A stretch of 64,000 nt of DNA from Curtobacterium sp. ER1/6 (GCF_001742745.1 NZ_MJAK01000003.1:1-64000), one strand, 5' to 3'. Counted from the first letter of the stretch, positions 16,370 to 26,019 are shown. The notes: generated by a model from the sequence alone, not told the origin. Translations and numbers: made by a program.

Positions 16370-17380
16370 ATGGAGTACCGCTACCTCGGCAACTCGGGCC
16401 TCAAGGTGTCCGAGATCACCTACGGCAACTGGCTCACCCACGCCTCCCAGGTCGAGAACGACGCGGCGATCGCCTGCGTCCGTGCCGCGCTCGACGTCGG
16501 CATCTCGACGTTCGACACCGCCGACGTCTACGCGAACACCGGCGCCGAGACCGTCCTCGGCGAGGCCCTCAAGGGGGAGCGGCGCCAGTCGCTCGAGATC
16601 GCGACGAAGGTCTTCGGCCCGACCGGTCCGAAGGGCCACAACGACACCGGGCTCAGCCGGAAGCACATCCTCGAGTCGATCGACGGGTCGCTCGAGCGCC
16701 TGCAGACCGACTACGTCGACCTCTACCAGGCGCACCGCTTCGACCACGAGACCCCGCTCGAGGAGACGATGCAGGCGTTCGCCGACGTCGTGCGACAGGG
16801 CAAGGTGCTGTACGTCGGCGTCTCGGAGTGGACCGCGGACCAGCTCCGCGCGGGTGCGGCCCTGGCGAAGGAGTTGGGATTCCAGCTCATCTCGAACCAG
16901 CCGCAGTACTCGGCGCTCTGGCGGGTCATCGAGGGCGAGGTCGTCCCGACCTCGGAGGAGCTCGGCATCTCGCAGATCGTCTGGTCCCCGATCGCCCAGG
17001 GCGTCCTGACCGGCAAGTACCAGCCCGGTCAGCCGCTGCCGGAGGGCTCCCGGGCCACGGACGACAAGGGCGGCGCGAAGATGATCGAGCGCTTCATGAA
17101 CGACGAGGTGCTCACCGCCGTGCAGGACCTCAAGCCGATCGCCGACGAGCTCAGCCTCTCGATGGCGCAGCTCGCGGTCGCGTGGGTGCTGCAGAACCAG
17201 AACGTGGCGTCGGCGATCATCGGTGCCTCGCGTCCGGAGCAGGTGCACGACAACGCCGGCGCTGCCGGGGTGCAGATCCCCGCGGAGCTGATGTCCAGTA
17301 TCGACGACGCCCTCGGGTCGGTCGTCGAGCGCGACCCGGCGAAGACGAACGACAGCAGCCCGAAGACCCGCGAGGCCTAG
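16370..17380 (+). CDS. Aldo/keto reductase (potassium-channel beta-subunit-like)
   Basis: A 336-residue NADPH-dependent oxidoreductase with the AKR barrel. Catalytic landmarks are FDTADVYANTGAE (Asp and Tyr of the tetrad, about residues 46-58), KVFGPTG (Lys) and the YQAHRFDHETPLEE segment with His. The C-terminal cofactor loop contains SAIIGASRPEQV. Sequence layout (MEYRYLGNSGLKVSE start, long loops) matches the Kv-beta/YghZ-like AKR subgroup. ATG 16370 follows an ACAGGAGTG ribosome-binding site. The 3' end abuts a strong terminator shared with the convergent tRNA cluster. Confidence 0.9.
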   Translation: MEYRYLGNSGLKVSEITYGNWLTHASQVENDAAIACVRAALDVGISTFDTADVYANTGAETVLGEALKGERRQSLEIATKVFGPTGPKGHNDTGLSRKHILESIDGSLERLQTDYVDLYQAHRFDHETPLEETMQAFADVVRQGKVLYVGVSEWTADQLRAGAALAKELGFQLISNQPQYSALWRVIEGEVVPTSEELGISQIVWSPIAQGVLTGKYQPGQPLPEGSRATDDKGGAKMIERFMNDEVLTAVQDLKPIADELSLSMAQLAVAWVLQNQNVASAIIGASRPEQVHDNAGAAGVQIPAELMSSIDDALGSVVERDPAKTNDSSPKTREA

Positions 17381-17415
17381 GCCCGGTTGCGTCCCCGGGG
17401 ACCGCCCGGGAACGC

Positions 17416-17448
17416 AAAAGAGCCCCTCACTCTCGTGAGGGGCTCTTC
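17416..17448. terminator. Bidirectional intrinsic terminator
   Basis: An 11-bp stem, GAGCCCCTCAC with loop TCTC, flanked by AAAA on one side and TT on the other. It separates the aldo/keto reductase gene (+) from the tRNA cluster (-). Confidence 0.85.
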
Positions 17449-17452
17449 ACCG

Positions 17453-17525
17453 TGGCTGGACACGGCATCGATCCGTGGACCTTTCGATTTTCAGTCGAAC
17501 GCTCTACCAACTGAGCTATCCAGCC
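17453..17525 (-). tRNA. tRNA-Phe (GAA)
   Basis: Read on the minus strand this is a full cloverleaf: acceptor GGCTGGA pairing with TCCAGCC, D-loop with AGCTCAGTTGGTAGAGC, anticodon loop CTGAAAA (GAA) and T-arm containing GGATCGATGCC. Discriminator A; CCA is not encoded. First transcribed neighbour is tRNA-Asp, two bases upstream. Confidence 0.95.
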
Positions 17526-17526
17526 G

Positions 17527-17603
17527 TGGCGACCCTGACGGGACTTGAACCCGCGACCTCCGCCGTGACAGGGCGGCACGCTAACCAACTGCGCTACAGG
17601 GCC
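17527..17603 (-). tRNA. tRNA-Asp (GTC)
   Basis: Minus-strand cloverleaf with acceptor GGCCCTG, D-arm AGCGCAGTTGGTTAGCG, anticodon loop CTGTCAC (GTC) and T-arm GCGGGTTCAAGTCCCG. Discriminator G; CCA is encoded (17527-17529). Confidence 0.95.
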
Positions 17604-17666
17604 ATGTTGTGTTGTGGTTACTGCTTCGGTGTTGCTCCGCTTGCTTGCTTGCTCACTCGAGTTGAG

Positions 17667-17739
17667 TGACCCCAACGGGATTCGAACCCGTGCTGCCGCC
17701 GTGAAAGGGCGGTGTCCTAGGCCACTAAACGATAGGGCC
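17667..17739 (-). tRNA. tRNA-Glu (TTC)
   Basis: Minus-strand cloverleaf with acceptor GGCCCTA, D-arm CGTTTAGTGGCCTAGG, anticodon loop CTTTCAC (TTC) and T-arm ACGGGTTCGAATCCCGT. Discriminator A. It leads the Glu-Asp-Phe cluster. Confidence 0.95.
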
Positions 17740-17996
17740 GCAAGCTGCGCCGTGCGCTACCGATGGACAAGCATACGGATGCCCTGCGAGGTGTGCAAAT
17801 CGAACGCCCCCGAAGCGTGCATCTCCGGCGTGTCGCGCCGTCCCGTCCCGGACCCGACGCGTCCCCGGTGCCACCATCGGGGCGTCCTGGCACCCTCACT
17901 CGGGGGTGTCCGCCGTGTGACTGCTGTTGTTACTGTTGCGTCTGTTGACAGCGTCACGTGCGCGAGCCCCGCCGTGCCGTTACGAAAACGAGACAG

Positions 17997-19280
17997 ATGT
18001 CGAAATCCCTCACCTCCCTCCGCCCCCGCCGCCGCGTGATCGCCGCCGCGGTCGCCGTCGTGCTCACCGCCGGGGCCCTCGCGGCCGTCGGTCCGGTCGC
18101 CGCGGCCTCGGCCGCCGGGTACCCGAGCTGGTCCGACGTCGAGCAGGCCAAGGCGTCGAAGGACGCGCAGCAGGCGAAGGTGACGGAGATCAAGGCGCTC
18201 CTCGACGACCTCACGTCGAAGGCATCGGCCGCCCGGGCCTCGGCCGCAGCGGCGGGCAAGGCGTACCAGGACGCACAGACGAAGTACGACGCCGCGACCC
18301 TCGAGCAGCAGACGCTGCAGGGTCAGGCGGACGAGGCCGAGCGCACCGCGAAGCAGTCGGAGGCGCAGGCGGGCCAGCTCGCCGCACAGCTCGGTCGTGC
18401 GAGCGCGAACGACGTGACGACCGACATCCTCACGCACCCGTCGGCGTCCGGCGACCTGCTCTACGAGCTCGGCGCGATGTCGAAGCTGTCGGAGCAGGCG
18501 GACGGCATCTACTCGCAGGCCTCGCAGGACCGCGGGGTCGCCCAGGGCCTCGCCGACCGTGCCGAACAGGCGAAGGAGGCCCTCGGGGCCCTCGCCGACG
18601 CCGCCCAGGCGAAGATGCAGGCCGCTCAGGACGCCGCAGACCGCGCCCAGACCGCAGTCGACGCCGAGGCCGACAACAAGGCCCGCCTCGAAGCGCAGCT
18701 CACCCTGCTGACGACGAACGCGAAGAACGTCGAGGCGGCCTACGACAAGGGCGTCGCTGCCGAGAAGGCGCGGCGGGCAGCGGCCGAGGCCGCGGCGGCC
18801 CGGCAGGCGGCCGCGGCGGCGAAGGCATCGGCCACCACGCAGGGCGGTTCCGGTGGTGGGACGCCGAACTCCTCCGGGTGGGTCCGTCCCGCCGGCGGCT
18901 ACCAGACGAGCCCCTACGGCTACCGCGTCGACCCGTACACGCACTACCGCGCCCTGCACGCCGGGGTCGACCTCGCGCCGGCCTGCTACGCCCCGATCTA
19001 CGCGGCGCACTCCGGCACCGTCACCTTCGCGGCGAACGGCGGCGGCTACGGCAACGAGGTCGTGCTCGACAACGGCGGCGGCATCTCCACCGCCTACGGG
19101 CACATCGTCGACGGCGGCATCCTCGTGTCCGTCGGGCAGCACGTCGAGGCCGGCCAGCAGATCGCGAAGATCGGCTCCACCGGTTGGTCGACGGGGTGCC
19201 ACCTCCACTTCGAGACCCGGGTGAACGGCTCCGCCGTCGACCCGGTCCCCTTCATGGCAGCGCGGGGGATCTCGGTATGA
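17997..19280 (+). CDS. Secreted M23 peptidase with N-terminal coiled coil
   Basis: A 427-residue secreted cell-wall hydrolase. A signal peptide spans about residues 1-40 (RRRVIAAAVAVVLTAGALAA, cleavage near ASAAG). Residues 42-280 form a long Ala/Gln/Glu-rich coiled coil, as in PcsB/FtsX-regulated hydrolases. The C-terminal lysostaphin-type domain has the zinc ligands in HAGVDLA (HxxxD) and HLHFE (HxH). It should cut peptidoglycan cross-bridges, possibly with the coiled coil holding it inactive until activated at the membrane. The start is ATG 17997, which begins the basic signal-peptide region. The next gene is a paralogue of the N-terminal region with a different catalytic domain. Confidence 0.9.
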   Translation: MSKSLTSLRPRRRVIAAAVAVVLTAGALAAVGPVAAASAAGYPSWSDVEQAKASKDAQQAKVTEIKALLDDLTSKASAARASAAAAGKAYQDAQTKYDAATLEQQTLQGQADEAERTAKQSEAQAGQLAAQLGRASANDVTTDILTHPSASGDLLYELGAMSKLSEQADGIYSQASQDRGVAQGLADRAEQAKEALGALADAAQAKMQAAQDAADRAQTAVDAEADNKARLEAQLTLLTTNAKNVEAAYDKGVAAEKARRAAAEAAAARQAAAAAKASATTQGGSGGGTPNSSGWVRPAGGYQTSPYGYRVDPYTHYRALHAGVDLAPACYAPIYAAHSGTVTFAANGGGYGNEVVLDNGGGISTAYGHIVDGGILVSVGQHVEAGQQIAKIGSTGWSTGCHLHFETRVNGSAVDPVPFMAARGISV

Positions 19281-19313
19281 GCAACAGCGCCGTCGAGAGG
19301 CCCTGAGCACGAC

Positions 19314-20804
19314 ATGAAGCCCTCCCCCCGTCACCGCACCGCGTGCACCGCGGTCGTCGCCGTCCTCGGCATCGGTCTGTCGGTCGTGCTCGCCGGTCCC
19401 GCGCAGGCCGCGCCGTCGGCCCCGAGCTGGGACGACGTGCGCGAGGCCAAGGCGGACACCGCCCAGGCCCAGCAGACGGCCGACGAGCTGAGCGCCCGAC
19501 TGCAGACCCTGCAGGACGCCGCGGACTCGGCGCAGGTGGCGGAGCTCCAGGCGGGCCAGGACTACGCGATGGCGGCGTCCGAGCAGCAGGACGCGAAGGA
19601 CACCCTCGACGACCTGACCGCGCAGGCGAAGCGCGCCGGTGCACGAGCGGACGAGTCGGCGGCGCAGGTCGCGGGGCTCGTCGTCGAGCTCTCGCGCACG
19701 GGTGGTGGGGACCTCTCGACCTCGATGCTCGTCGACGCGTCGGACGCGAAGGACCTGCTCTACCGCGTCGGCACGGTCTCGCACCTGTCCGAGCGCTCGG
19801 CCCGGGTCCTCGCCCAGGCGCAGGCCGACCAGAACACGGTCGAGTCGATCGCCGCGCAGCAGCAGGCCGCGACCACCGCCCTGGCCGAGGCGACGCGGAA
19901 GTCGGAACGCGCGCTGGACGAGGCGAACGCCCTGGCGGCTGCGGCGAGCGGCCGGGTCGAGCAGCAGCAGGCCAAGCAGTCCGAGGTGCTCGAGCAGCTC
20001 GCGTTCCTCAAGGGCACGAGCGTCGCCACCGAGACGGCGTACTGGGACGCGCAGCAGGCCGCCCGCGCCGAGCAGCAGCTCGCCGCCCGGGCCGGCGGGG
20101 GCAGCACGAGCAACGGCAACAGCAACGGCAACGCGGACGGTGGCGGCGCCACGACGACCGCGCCGAGCGCCGGCGGGCAGCCGAGTGGTGGCGGCACGAG
20201 CACCGGGACCGACCCGTCGTCGCCGAGCGTCCCGTCGCGACCGGCCACGAGCACGCCGACCACGAGCACGCCGACCTCGAAGCCGTCGAGCCCGAGCGCT
20301 CCGGCACCCGCGCCCGCCCCTGCTCCGGCTCCCGCGCCCGCTCCGAAGCCCGCCCCCGCTCCGAAGCCGGCGCCCGCTCCCGCTCCAGCCCCCGCTCCCG
20401 CACCGAGTGCGAGCAAGGCCGCCGGCGCCATCGCCTACGCCCGCGCGCAGATCGGCGACGCCTACGTCTTCGGGGGCGCCGGCCCGAACCAGTGGGACTG
20501 CTCGGGACTGGTGATGATGGCCTACAACTCCCAGGGCATCGCCACGGGCGGCCACAACGTCGTCTGGCAGTACAACCACTTCGCGTCGATCGGCCGCCTG
20601 GTCCCGCTGTCGCAGCGGCAGGCCGGCGACATCCTCTTCTACTCGACCAACGGTTCGGTCAGCGGGGCGTACCACGACTCGATCTACACCGGTGGCGGGA
20701 TGATGGTCGAGGCCGCGAACCCCACGCGCGGTGTGCTCGAGCGGGCGATCTGGACCCCGAGCCAGCTCCTGCCCTACGTGGCCCGTCCGAGCGGCTCGAT
20801 GTAG
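19314..20804 (+). CDS. Secreted NlpC/P60 endopeptidase with coiled coil and Ala-Pro linker
   Basis: A 496-residue secreted hydrolase. Signal peptide about residues 1-33 (cleavage near AQAAPSA), a coiled coil at roughly 35-265, then a Ser/Thr/Gly/Pro linker. A long Ala-Pro(-Lys) repeat at about 322-365 could span the wall. The C-terminal NlpC/P60 domain (from about 370) has the catalytic Cys in WDCSGL and His in AYHDSIYTGGG. The start of the mature protein (PSWDDVREAKAD) matches the upstream M23 gene (PSWSDVEQAKAS), so the two arose by duplication with swapped catalytic domains. The 33-bp gap suggests one transcript. Confidence 0.92.
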   Translation: MKPSPRHRTACTAVVAVLGIGLSVVLAGPAQAAPSAPSWDDVREAKADTAQAQQTADELSARLQTLQDAADSAQVAELQAGQDYAMAASEQQDAKDTLDDLTAQAKRAGARADESAAQVAGLVVELSRTGGGDLSTSMLVDASDAKDLLYRVGTVSHLSERSARVLAQAQADQNTVESIAAQQQAATTALAEATRKSERALDEANALAAAASGRVEQQQAKQSEVLEQLAFLKGTSVATETAYWDAQQAARAEQQLAARAGGGSTSNGNSNGNADGGGATTTAPSAGGQPSGGGTSTGTDPSSPSVPSRPATSTPTTSTPTSKPSSPSAPAPAPAPAPAPAPAPKPAPAPKPAPAPAPAPAPAPSASKAAGAIAYARAQIGDAYVFGGAGPNQWDCSGLVMMAYNSQGIATGGHNVVWQYNHFASIGRLVPLSQRQAGDILFYSTNGSVSGAYHDSIYTGGGMMVEAANPTRGVLERAIWTPSQLLPYVARPSGSM

Positions 20805-20838
20805 CCGGGCCACGGACACCGAGAGCACCGACACGAAG

Positions 20839-20876
20839 AACGGCGCCCGCCCTCCGACCGGAGAGCGGGCGCCGTT
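20839..20876. terminator. Terminator between the NlpC/P60 gene and ppa
   Basis: A 12-bp stem, AACGGCGCCCGC with its complement, around a 14-nt loop, followed by TCGCG. It serves two convergent genes. Confidence 0.75.
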
Positions 20877-20891
20877 CGCGTGCGCGGTGCG

Positions 20892-21383
20892 TCAGTGACC
20901 GGCGGGCACGTACGCGGCCTGGCCGGCCTGCACGATCGCCTCGGCCTCGGCGGCGTCGCCCCAGCCCTCGGCCTTGACCCACTTGTTCGGCTCGAGGTCC
21001 TTGTAGCGCTCGAAGAAGTGCGCGATCTCGGCCTTCGTCTGGTCGTCGACGTCCGAGATGTCCTGGACGTGCTGCCAGCGCGGGTCCTTCGCGGGGACCA
21101 CGAGGACCTTCGCGTCGTTGCCGGCCTCGTCGCTCATCTTGAAGACGCCGACCGGACGGACCTTGACGCCCACACCCGGGAAGGTCGGGTACTCGAGCAG
21201 CAGCAGCGCGTCCACGGGGTCGCCGTCGTCGGCCAGGGTCTTCTCGAAGAACCCGTAGTCGGTCGGGTAGACGAACGAGGTGAACAGCACGCGGTCGAGG
21301 TACACGCGACCGGTCTCGTGGTCGACCTCGTACTTGTTGCGGCTGCCCTTGGGGATCTCGACGACGACGTCGTACGCGGTCAT
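20892..21383 (-). CDS. ppa: Inorganic pyrophosphatase
   Basis: A 163-residue family I soluble pyrophosphatase that hydrolyses PPi and pulls biosynthetic reactions forward. The metal-binding signature [11 protein letters not shown] is at about residues 52-62, with [11 protein letters not shown] near the N-terminus and YGFFEKT. Length is normal. ATG 21383 follows AGGAGCG. It is divergent from tilS with about 50 bp between the starts. Confidence 0.95.
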   Translation of the reverse strand: MTAYDVVVEIPKGSRNKYEVDHETGRVYLDRVLFTSFVYPTDYGFFEKTLADDGDPVDALLLLEYPTFPGVGVKVRPVGVFKMSDEAGNDAKVLVVPAKDPRWQHVQDISDVDDQTKAEIAHFFERYKDLEPNKWVKAEGWGDAAEAEAIVQAGQAAYVPAGH

Positions 21384-21422
21384 GGTGCGCTCCTGGTCTC
21401 ATGTGCGGGAAGAAAGCGCGGC

Positions 21423-21428
21423 TAACGT
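21423..21428 (+). promoter_or_regulatory. -10 hexamer of tilS
   Basis: TAACGT exactly 6 nt before GTG 21435; leaderless. Confidence 0.6.
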
Positions 21429-21434
21429 TACCGG

Positions 21435-22457
21435 GTGATCTCTCCGCGTCCCCGGTTGGACCCCGCCGTCGCAGCGACCCGCCTCGCGGTGCGGACGCTG
21501 CTCGCGCAGGCGCTGACCGACGGGGTCGTCCGGTCGGGCGACCTCGTGACGGTAGCGCTGAGCGGCGGACCGGACTCGCTCGCGCTCGCCGCCGCCACCG
21601 CGTTCGAGGCGCCGAAGCAGGACCTGCGTGCCGGCGCGGTCGTGGTCGACCACGCGCTCCAGGCGGGCAGCGAGGCGGTGGCGACCCGCGCCTCCCGGCA
21701 GGCCGCGGCACTGGGGCTCGACCCGGTGACGGTCCGGCGGGTGGCGGTCGGCCCGGACGGCGGTCCGGAGGGCGCCGCACGGGAGGCACGGCACGCCGCC
21801 GTCACGGACGTCGCGTCCGCCACCGGGTCACCGCTCGTGCTGTTCGGGCACACCCTGGACGACCAGGCCGAGACGGTGCTGCTGGGCCTGCTGCGCGGCA
21901 GCGGACCGGACGCACTGTCCGGCATGCCACCGCTGGCGCGGCGGACCGCGGGTCCGGCCTACGGCCGCCCGCTGCTCGGGCTCCGTCGGCACGTGACCCG
22001 TCAGGCGTGCGCCGCCGCGGGACTCGTGCCGTGGGACGACCCGCAGAACGACGACCACGCCTACGCCCGCGTGCGGGTCCGGAGCAGCCTGCTGCCGACG
22101 CTCGAGCGCGAACTCGGTCCCGGCGTGCCCGAGGCCCTCGCGCGCACGGCCGAGCAGCTCCGCGAGGACGCCGCCGCCCTCGACCACTTCGCCGAGGAGA
22201 TGGCCGAGGACCTCGCCGAGCACTCCGAGGCCGGCATCTCGCTGTCCGTGCCCGAGCTCATCGCGAACCCGCCGGCCCTGCGGCAACGGCTCGTCCGGCT
22301 CGCGGTCGAGAGCGAGTTCGGCGTGACGCTCTCCCGGGTGCAGACGCTCGAGGTGTGCCGGCTCGTGACCGACTGGAGCGGGCAGGGACCGATCGACCTG
22401 CCGGGCGTCCGGGCGACGCGGGAGGGCGAGCGGGTGGCCTTCACCGCCGCGTCCTGA
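21435..22457 (+). CDS. tilS: tRNA(Ile)-lysidine synthetase
   Basis: A 340-residue enzyme that converts C34 of tRNA-Ile(CAU) to lysidine so that it reads AUA. The PP-loop ATP site is ALSGGPDSLAL (about residues 41-51). GHTLDDQAETVLLGLLRGSG and a KxxxR-like segment follow as in the family, then a compact C-terminal domain. Actinobacterial TilS proteins are of this shorter type. GTG 21435 has TAACGT 6 nt upstream and no Shine-Dalgarno sequence. It starts the tilS-hpt-ftsH block. Confidence 0.93.
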   Translation: MISPRPRLDPAVAATRLAVRTLLAQALTDGVVRSGDLVTVALSGGPDSLALAAATAFEAPKQDLRAGAVVVDHALQAGSEAVATRASRQAAALGLDPVTVRRVAVGPDGGPEGAAREARHAAVTDVASATGSPLVLFGHTLDDQAETVLLGLLRGSGPDALSGMPPLARRTAGPAYGRPLLGLRRHVTRQACAAAGLVPWDDPQNDDHAYARVRVRSSLLPTLERELGPGVPEALARTAEQLREDAAALDHFAEEMAEDLAEHSEAGISLSVPELIANPPALRQRLVRLAVESEFGVTLSRVQTLEVCRLVTDWSGQGPIDLPGVRATREGERVAFTAAS

Positions 22458-22461
22458 CCGT

Positions 22462-22467
22462 TACCCT
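22462..22467 (+). promoter_or_regulatory. -10 hexamer of hpt
   Basis: TACCCT exactly 6 nt before GTG 22474, inside the 16-bp gap after tilS. Confidence 0.55.
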
Positions 22468-22473
22468 GGACCG

Positions 22474-23025
22474 GTGGAACTCTCCGACGTCCAGGCAGAC
22501 CTGTCCGAAGTGCTCTTCACCCCCGAGCAGATCGACGCGAAGCTCGCCGAGCTCGCCGCGGTGGTCGACCGCGACTACGCGGGCAAGGACCCGCTGCTCG
22601 TCGGTGTGCTGAAGGGCGCCGTCATGGTGATGGCGGACTTCTCGCGGCACCTCAAGATGCAGGCGCGGATGGACTGGATGGCGGTGTCGTCGTACGGCTC
22701 CGGCACGAAGTCGTCCGGTGTCGTGCGGATCCTCAAGGACCTCGACACCGACCTGCACGGCCGCGACGTCATCATCGTCGAGGACATCATCGACTCCGGC
22801 CTGACGCTGTCGTGGCTCAAGCAGAACCTGGCGTCCCGCGGTGCCGCGAGCGTCGAGATCGTCGCGCTGCTCCGCAAGCCGGAGGCCGCGAAGGTCGAGG
22901 TCGACGTGAAGTACGCCGGCTTCGAGATCCCGGACGCGTTCGTGGTCGGCTACGGCCTCGACTACGACGAGCGCTACCGGAACCTGCGCGGCATCGGCGT
23001 CCTCGCACCGCACGTGTACTCCTGA
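22474..23025 (+). CDS. hpt: Hypoxanthine phosphoribosyltransferase
   Basis: A 183-residue purine-salvage enzyme that makes IMP (and often GMP) from the base and PRPP. The PRPP-binding loop VEDIIDSGLTLSWL is at about residues 97-110, and VGVLKGAVMVMADFSRH and FVVGYGLDYDERYRNL are family landmarks. Normal length. Transcription may start both from the upstream tilS promoter and from its own leaderless promoter. Confidence 0.95.
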   Translation: MELSDVQADLSEVLFTPEQIDAKLAELAAVVDRDYAGKDPLLVGVLKGAVMVMADFSRHLKMQARMDWMAVSSYGSGTKSSGVVRILKDLDTDLHGRDVIIVEDIIDSGLTLSWLKQNLASRGAASVEIVALLRKPEAAKVEVDVKYAGFEIPDAFVVGYGLDYDERYRNLRGIGVLAPHVYS

Positions 23026-23148
23026 CGGGGGGGCGGGCGTGCAGTTCGCCCGCAGAGGACACCCATTCTCGCCACAGAGTGACGGCCGTATGCTGACCAC
23101 CACGCAACTCCGGCAGAGAAAGGTGTCGGGCCATCGCGCCCGGATCAC

Positions 23149-25137
23149 ATGAACTTCAAGCGCATCTTCCGCGGCCCGTACCTCTACGTGCTCATCGCGC
23201 TGGTCGGCATCTTCATCGGCTGGAGCGTCATCGCGCAGTCCGGCACGCAGCAGATCGACACCCAGAAGGGTCTCGAGCAGCTCGCCGACGGCAAGGTCTC
23301 GTCCGTGGTCGTGAACTCGACCGAGCAGCGCGTCGACCTCACCCTCAAGGACGGCAACGCGAAGGAGCAGTTCTACTACTCCACGCCGCGTGGTGAAGAG
23401 GTCATCAGCGCGGTCAACGACGCGAACCTCCCCGACGGCTACAACGACACCGTGCAGCAGGGCAACTGGTTCCTGTCCCTGCTCGGCATCATCCTGCCGT
23501 TCCTCATCATCGGCGCCCTGTTCTGGTTCCTCCTGTCGAGCGCCCAGGGCGGCGGCTCGAAGGTGATGCAGTTCGGCAAGTCGCGCGCGAAGATGAACAA
23601 CAAGGAGAACCCGCAGGTCACCTTCGCCGACGTCGCCGGTTCCGACGAGGCCATCGAGGAGCTCCACGAGATCAAGGAGTTCCTGCAGGAGCCGGCCAAG
23701 TTCCAGGCCGTCGGCGCGAAGATCCCGAAGGGCGTGCTGCTGTACGGCCCTCCCGGCACCGGCAAGACCCTGCTCGCCCGCGCCGTCGCGGGTGAGGCGG
23801 GCGTGCCGTTCTACTCGATCTCCGGTTCGGACTTCGTCGAGATGTTCGTCGGTGTCGGTGCGAGCCGCGTCCGCGACCTGTTCGACCAGGCCAAGCAGAA
23901 CGCCCCCGCCATCGTCTTCATCGACGAGATCGACGCCGTCGGCCGTCACCGCGGCGCCGGCATCGGCGGCGGCAACGACGAGCGCGAGCAGACGCTCAAC
24001 CAGCTGCTCGTCGAGATGGACGGCTTCGACGGCAAGACGAACGTCATCCTCATCGCCGCGACGAACCGTCCCGACGTGCTCGACCCCGCGCTCCTCCGCC
24101 CGGGCCGCTTCGACCGCCAGATCGGCGTGGACGCGCCGAGCCTGCAGGGCCGCAAGCAGATCCTCGAGGTGCACGCGAAGGGCAAGCCGCTCGCCGCGAG
24201 CGTCGACCTCGAGCTCCTCGCCCGCAAGACGCCGGGCTTCACCGGCGCCGACCTGGCGAACGTCCTCAACGAGGCCGCCCTGCTGACCGCGCGCTCGAAC
24301 GCGCAGCTCATCGACAACCGTGCCCTCGACGAGGCGGTCGACCGCGTGATGGCCGGCCCGCAGCGCCGCACGCGGATCATGTCCGACCAGGAGAAGCTCA
24401 TCACCGCCTACCACGAGGGCGGCCACGCCCTGGCGGCAGCGGCGATGCGGCACACCGACCCGGTCACGAAGATCACGATCCTGCCGCGCGGCCGTGCCCT
24501 CGGCTACACGATGGTGCTCCCGCTCGAGGACAAGTACTCGGTGACCCGCAACGAGCTGCTCGACCAGCTGACCTACGCCATGGGCGGTCGCGTGGCCGAG
24601 GAGATCGTCTTCCACGACCCGACCACGGGTGCGTCGAACGACATCGAGAAGGCCACCTCGACCGCGCGCAAGATGGTCACCGAGTACGGCATGAGCCGTG
24701 CCGTCGGTTCCGTCAAGCTCGGATCCGGTTCGAGCGAGCCGTTCGTCGGTCGCGACATGAGCGGTGGCAGTGGCCGCGACTACTCGGAGAACATCGCCGA
24801 GACCGTCGACGCCGAGACCCGCGCCCTGCTCGAGGCCGCGCACGACGAGGCCTACGAGGTGCTCAACGCGAACCGCGACATCCTCGACCGTCTGGCCGGG
24901 GAGCTCCTCGACAAGGAGACGCTGGACGCGCCGGAGCTCGTCGAGATCTTCAAGGACGTCCGCAAGCTGCCCGAGCGCCCGCAGTGGCTCTCGAGCGACA
25001 AGCGGCCGGTCTCGAACCTGCCGGCGATCGAGTTCCCGGGCAAGGCCGCCTCGACCGCGGCGGAGCAGGGCGACCCCGAGTCGTCGTCGAAGCCCCGTCG
25101 TCGTCCGTTCGGCAACCCGGGTATCGCCCCCGCCTAG
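23149..25137 (+). CDS. ftsH: ATP-dependent zinc metalloprotease FtsH
   Basis: A 662-residue membrane AAA+ protease that degrades misfolded and regulatory membrane proteins. Two membrane helices flank a short extracytoplasmic region (about residues 10-30 and 108-128). Walker A is GPPGTGKT (about 201-208), Walker B is [11 protein letters not shown], the second region of homology is [18 protein letters not shown], and the zinc site is HEGGH (about 422-426) with a downstream Glu in the [10 protein letters not shown] region. Length is typical. A 123-bp gap upstream may hold its promoter. folP follows after 6 bp. Confidence 0.97.
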   Translation: MNFKRIFRGPYLYVLIALVGIFIGWSVIAQSGTQQIDTQKGLEQLADGKVSSVVVNSTEQRVDLTLKDGNAKEQFYYSTPRGEEVISAVNDANLPDGYNDTVQQGNWFLSLLGIILPFLIIGALFWFLLSSAQGGGSKVMQFGKSRAKMNNKENPQVTFADVAGSDEAIEELHEIKEFLQEPAKFQAVGAKIPKGVLLYGPPGTGKTLLARAVAGEAGVPFYSISGSDFVEMFVGVGASRVRDLFDQAKQNAPAIVFIDEIDAVGRHRGAGIGGGNDEREQTLNQLLVEMDGFDGKTNVILIAATNRPDVLDPALLRPGRFDRQIGVDAPSLQGRKQILEVHAKGKPLAASVDLELLARKTPGFTGADLANVLNEAALLTARSNAQLIDNRALDEAVDRVMAGPQRRTRIMSDQEKLITAYHEGGHALAAAAMRHTDPVTKITILPRGRALGYTMVLPLEDKYSVTRNELLDQLTYAMGGRVAEEIVFHDPTTGASNDIEKATSTARKMVTEYGMSRAVGSVKLGSGSSEPFVGRDMSGGSGRDYSENIAETVDAETRALLEAAHDEAYEVLNANRDILDRLAGELLDKETLDAPELVEIFKDVRKLPERPQWLSSDKRPVSNLPAIEFPGKAASTAAEQGDPESSSKPRRRPFGNPGIAPA

Positions 25138-25143
25138 CCCGGC

Positions 25144-26019
25144 ATGACCGACCTGCCGACGAGGCGCGCGCGCCGGCTCGCCGAGGTGCGCCGCGCCGCC
25201 CACCCCGCACAGTCGGGCACGCGTGTCATGGGCATCCTCAACGTCACGCCCGACTCGTTCAGCGACGGCGGCCTCCACCTCGCGGTGGACGCCGCCGTCG
25301 CCCACGCCCGTGACCTCGTGGCGAACGGCGCCGACCTGGTCGACGTCGGCGGTGAGTCCACCCGGCCCGGCGCCGAGCGGGTCCCGCCGACGGTGGAGCA
25401 GGAGCGCGTGCTGCCCGTCGTCCGGCAGCTCGTCTCCGAGGGCATCGCGGTGAGCGTCGACACGATGAACGCCTCCACGGCGGAGCTGTCCGTGGCGGCC
25501 GGTGCGGTCGTGGTGAACGACGTCTCCGGCGGGCTGGCCGACCCCGACATGGTCCGCGTCGTCCGCGACACGGGCACGGGCTTCGTCGTGATGCACTGGC
25601 GCGGGCACAGCGACCGTATGTATCGGAACGCCGAGTACACGCACGCGGTCGAGGAGGTCCGGCGCGAGGTGGAGTTCCGGGTCGCGGAGCTCATCGTCCT
25701 CGGGGTGCGCGAGGAGCAGGTCGTCATCGACCCGGGCCTCGGCTTCGCCAAGCGGGGTGCGCAGAACTGGGAGATCCTGGCCGGCTACGAGCGGTTCGCG
25801 TCGATCGGGCTGCCGGTCCTCGTCGCGGCGTCGCGCAAGCGCTTCCTCGACGGCGTCGGCAGCCCCGCGGGAGCGCCGCCCGCCGACCGGGACCTCGCCA
25901 CCGCTGCGATCAGCCTGCTCGCCGCAGAGCGCGGCGCGTGGGGGGTCCGCGTGCACGACCCGGCACCGACCCGTGCCGTGCTCGACGTCTGGGATGCCTG
26001 GAGGGCAGCACGAACATGA
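25144..26019 (+). CDS. folP: Dihydropteroate synthase
   Basis: A 291-residue enzyme that joins p-aminobenzoate to dihydropterin pyrophosphate; target of sulfonamides. Signatures are MGILNVTPDSFSDGG (about residues 28-42), GGESTRPGAE and, near the end, VLVAASRKRFLD. It begins just after ftsH, where many relatives have folE, and overlaps folB by four bases (ATGA). Confidence 0.96.
   Translation: MTDLPTRRARRLAEVRRAAHPAQSGTRVMGILNVTPDSFSDGGLHLAVDAAVAHARDLVANGADLVDVGGESTRPGAERVPPTVEQERVLPVVRQLVSEGIAVSVDTMNASTAELSVAAGAVVVNDVSGGLADPDMVRVVRDTGTGFVVMHWRGHSDRMYRNAEYTHAVEEVRREVEFRVAELIVLGVREEQVVIDPGLGFAKRGAQNWEILAGYERFASIGLPVLVAASRKRFLDGVGSPAGAPPADRDLATAAISLLAAERGAWGVRVHDPAPTRAVLDVWDAWRAART

Noticed and set aside
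20279-20405. Possible repeat-derived frameshift in the Ala-Pro linker of the NlpC/P60 gene
   Set aside because: The frame continues cleanly into the catalytic domain with its Cys and His in place.
17757-20834. Minus-strand open frame of about 1025 codons opposite the cell-wall hydrolases
   Set aside because: Shadow of two clear plus-strand secreted enzymes.
22441-25956. Long minus-strand open frame (about 1170 codons) opposite hpt, ftsH and folP
   Set aside because: It is antisense to unmistakable genes, translates to Arg/Asp/Val-rich low-quality protein, and arises from high third-position GC on the coding strand.
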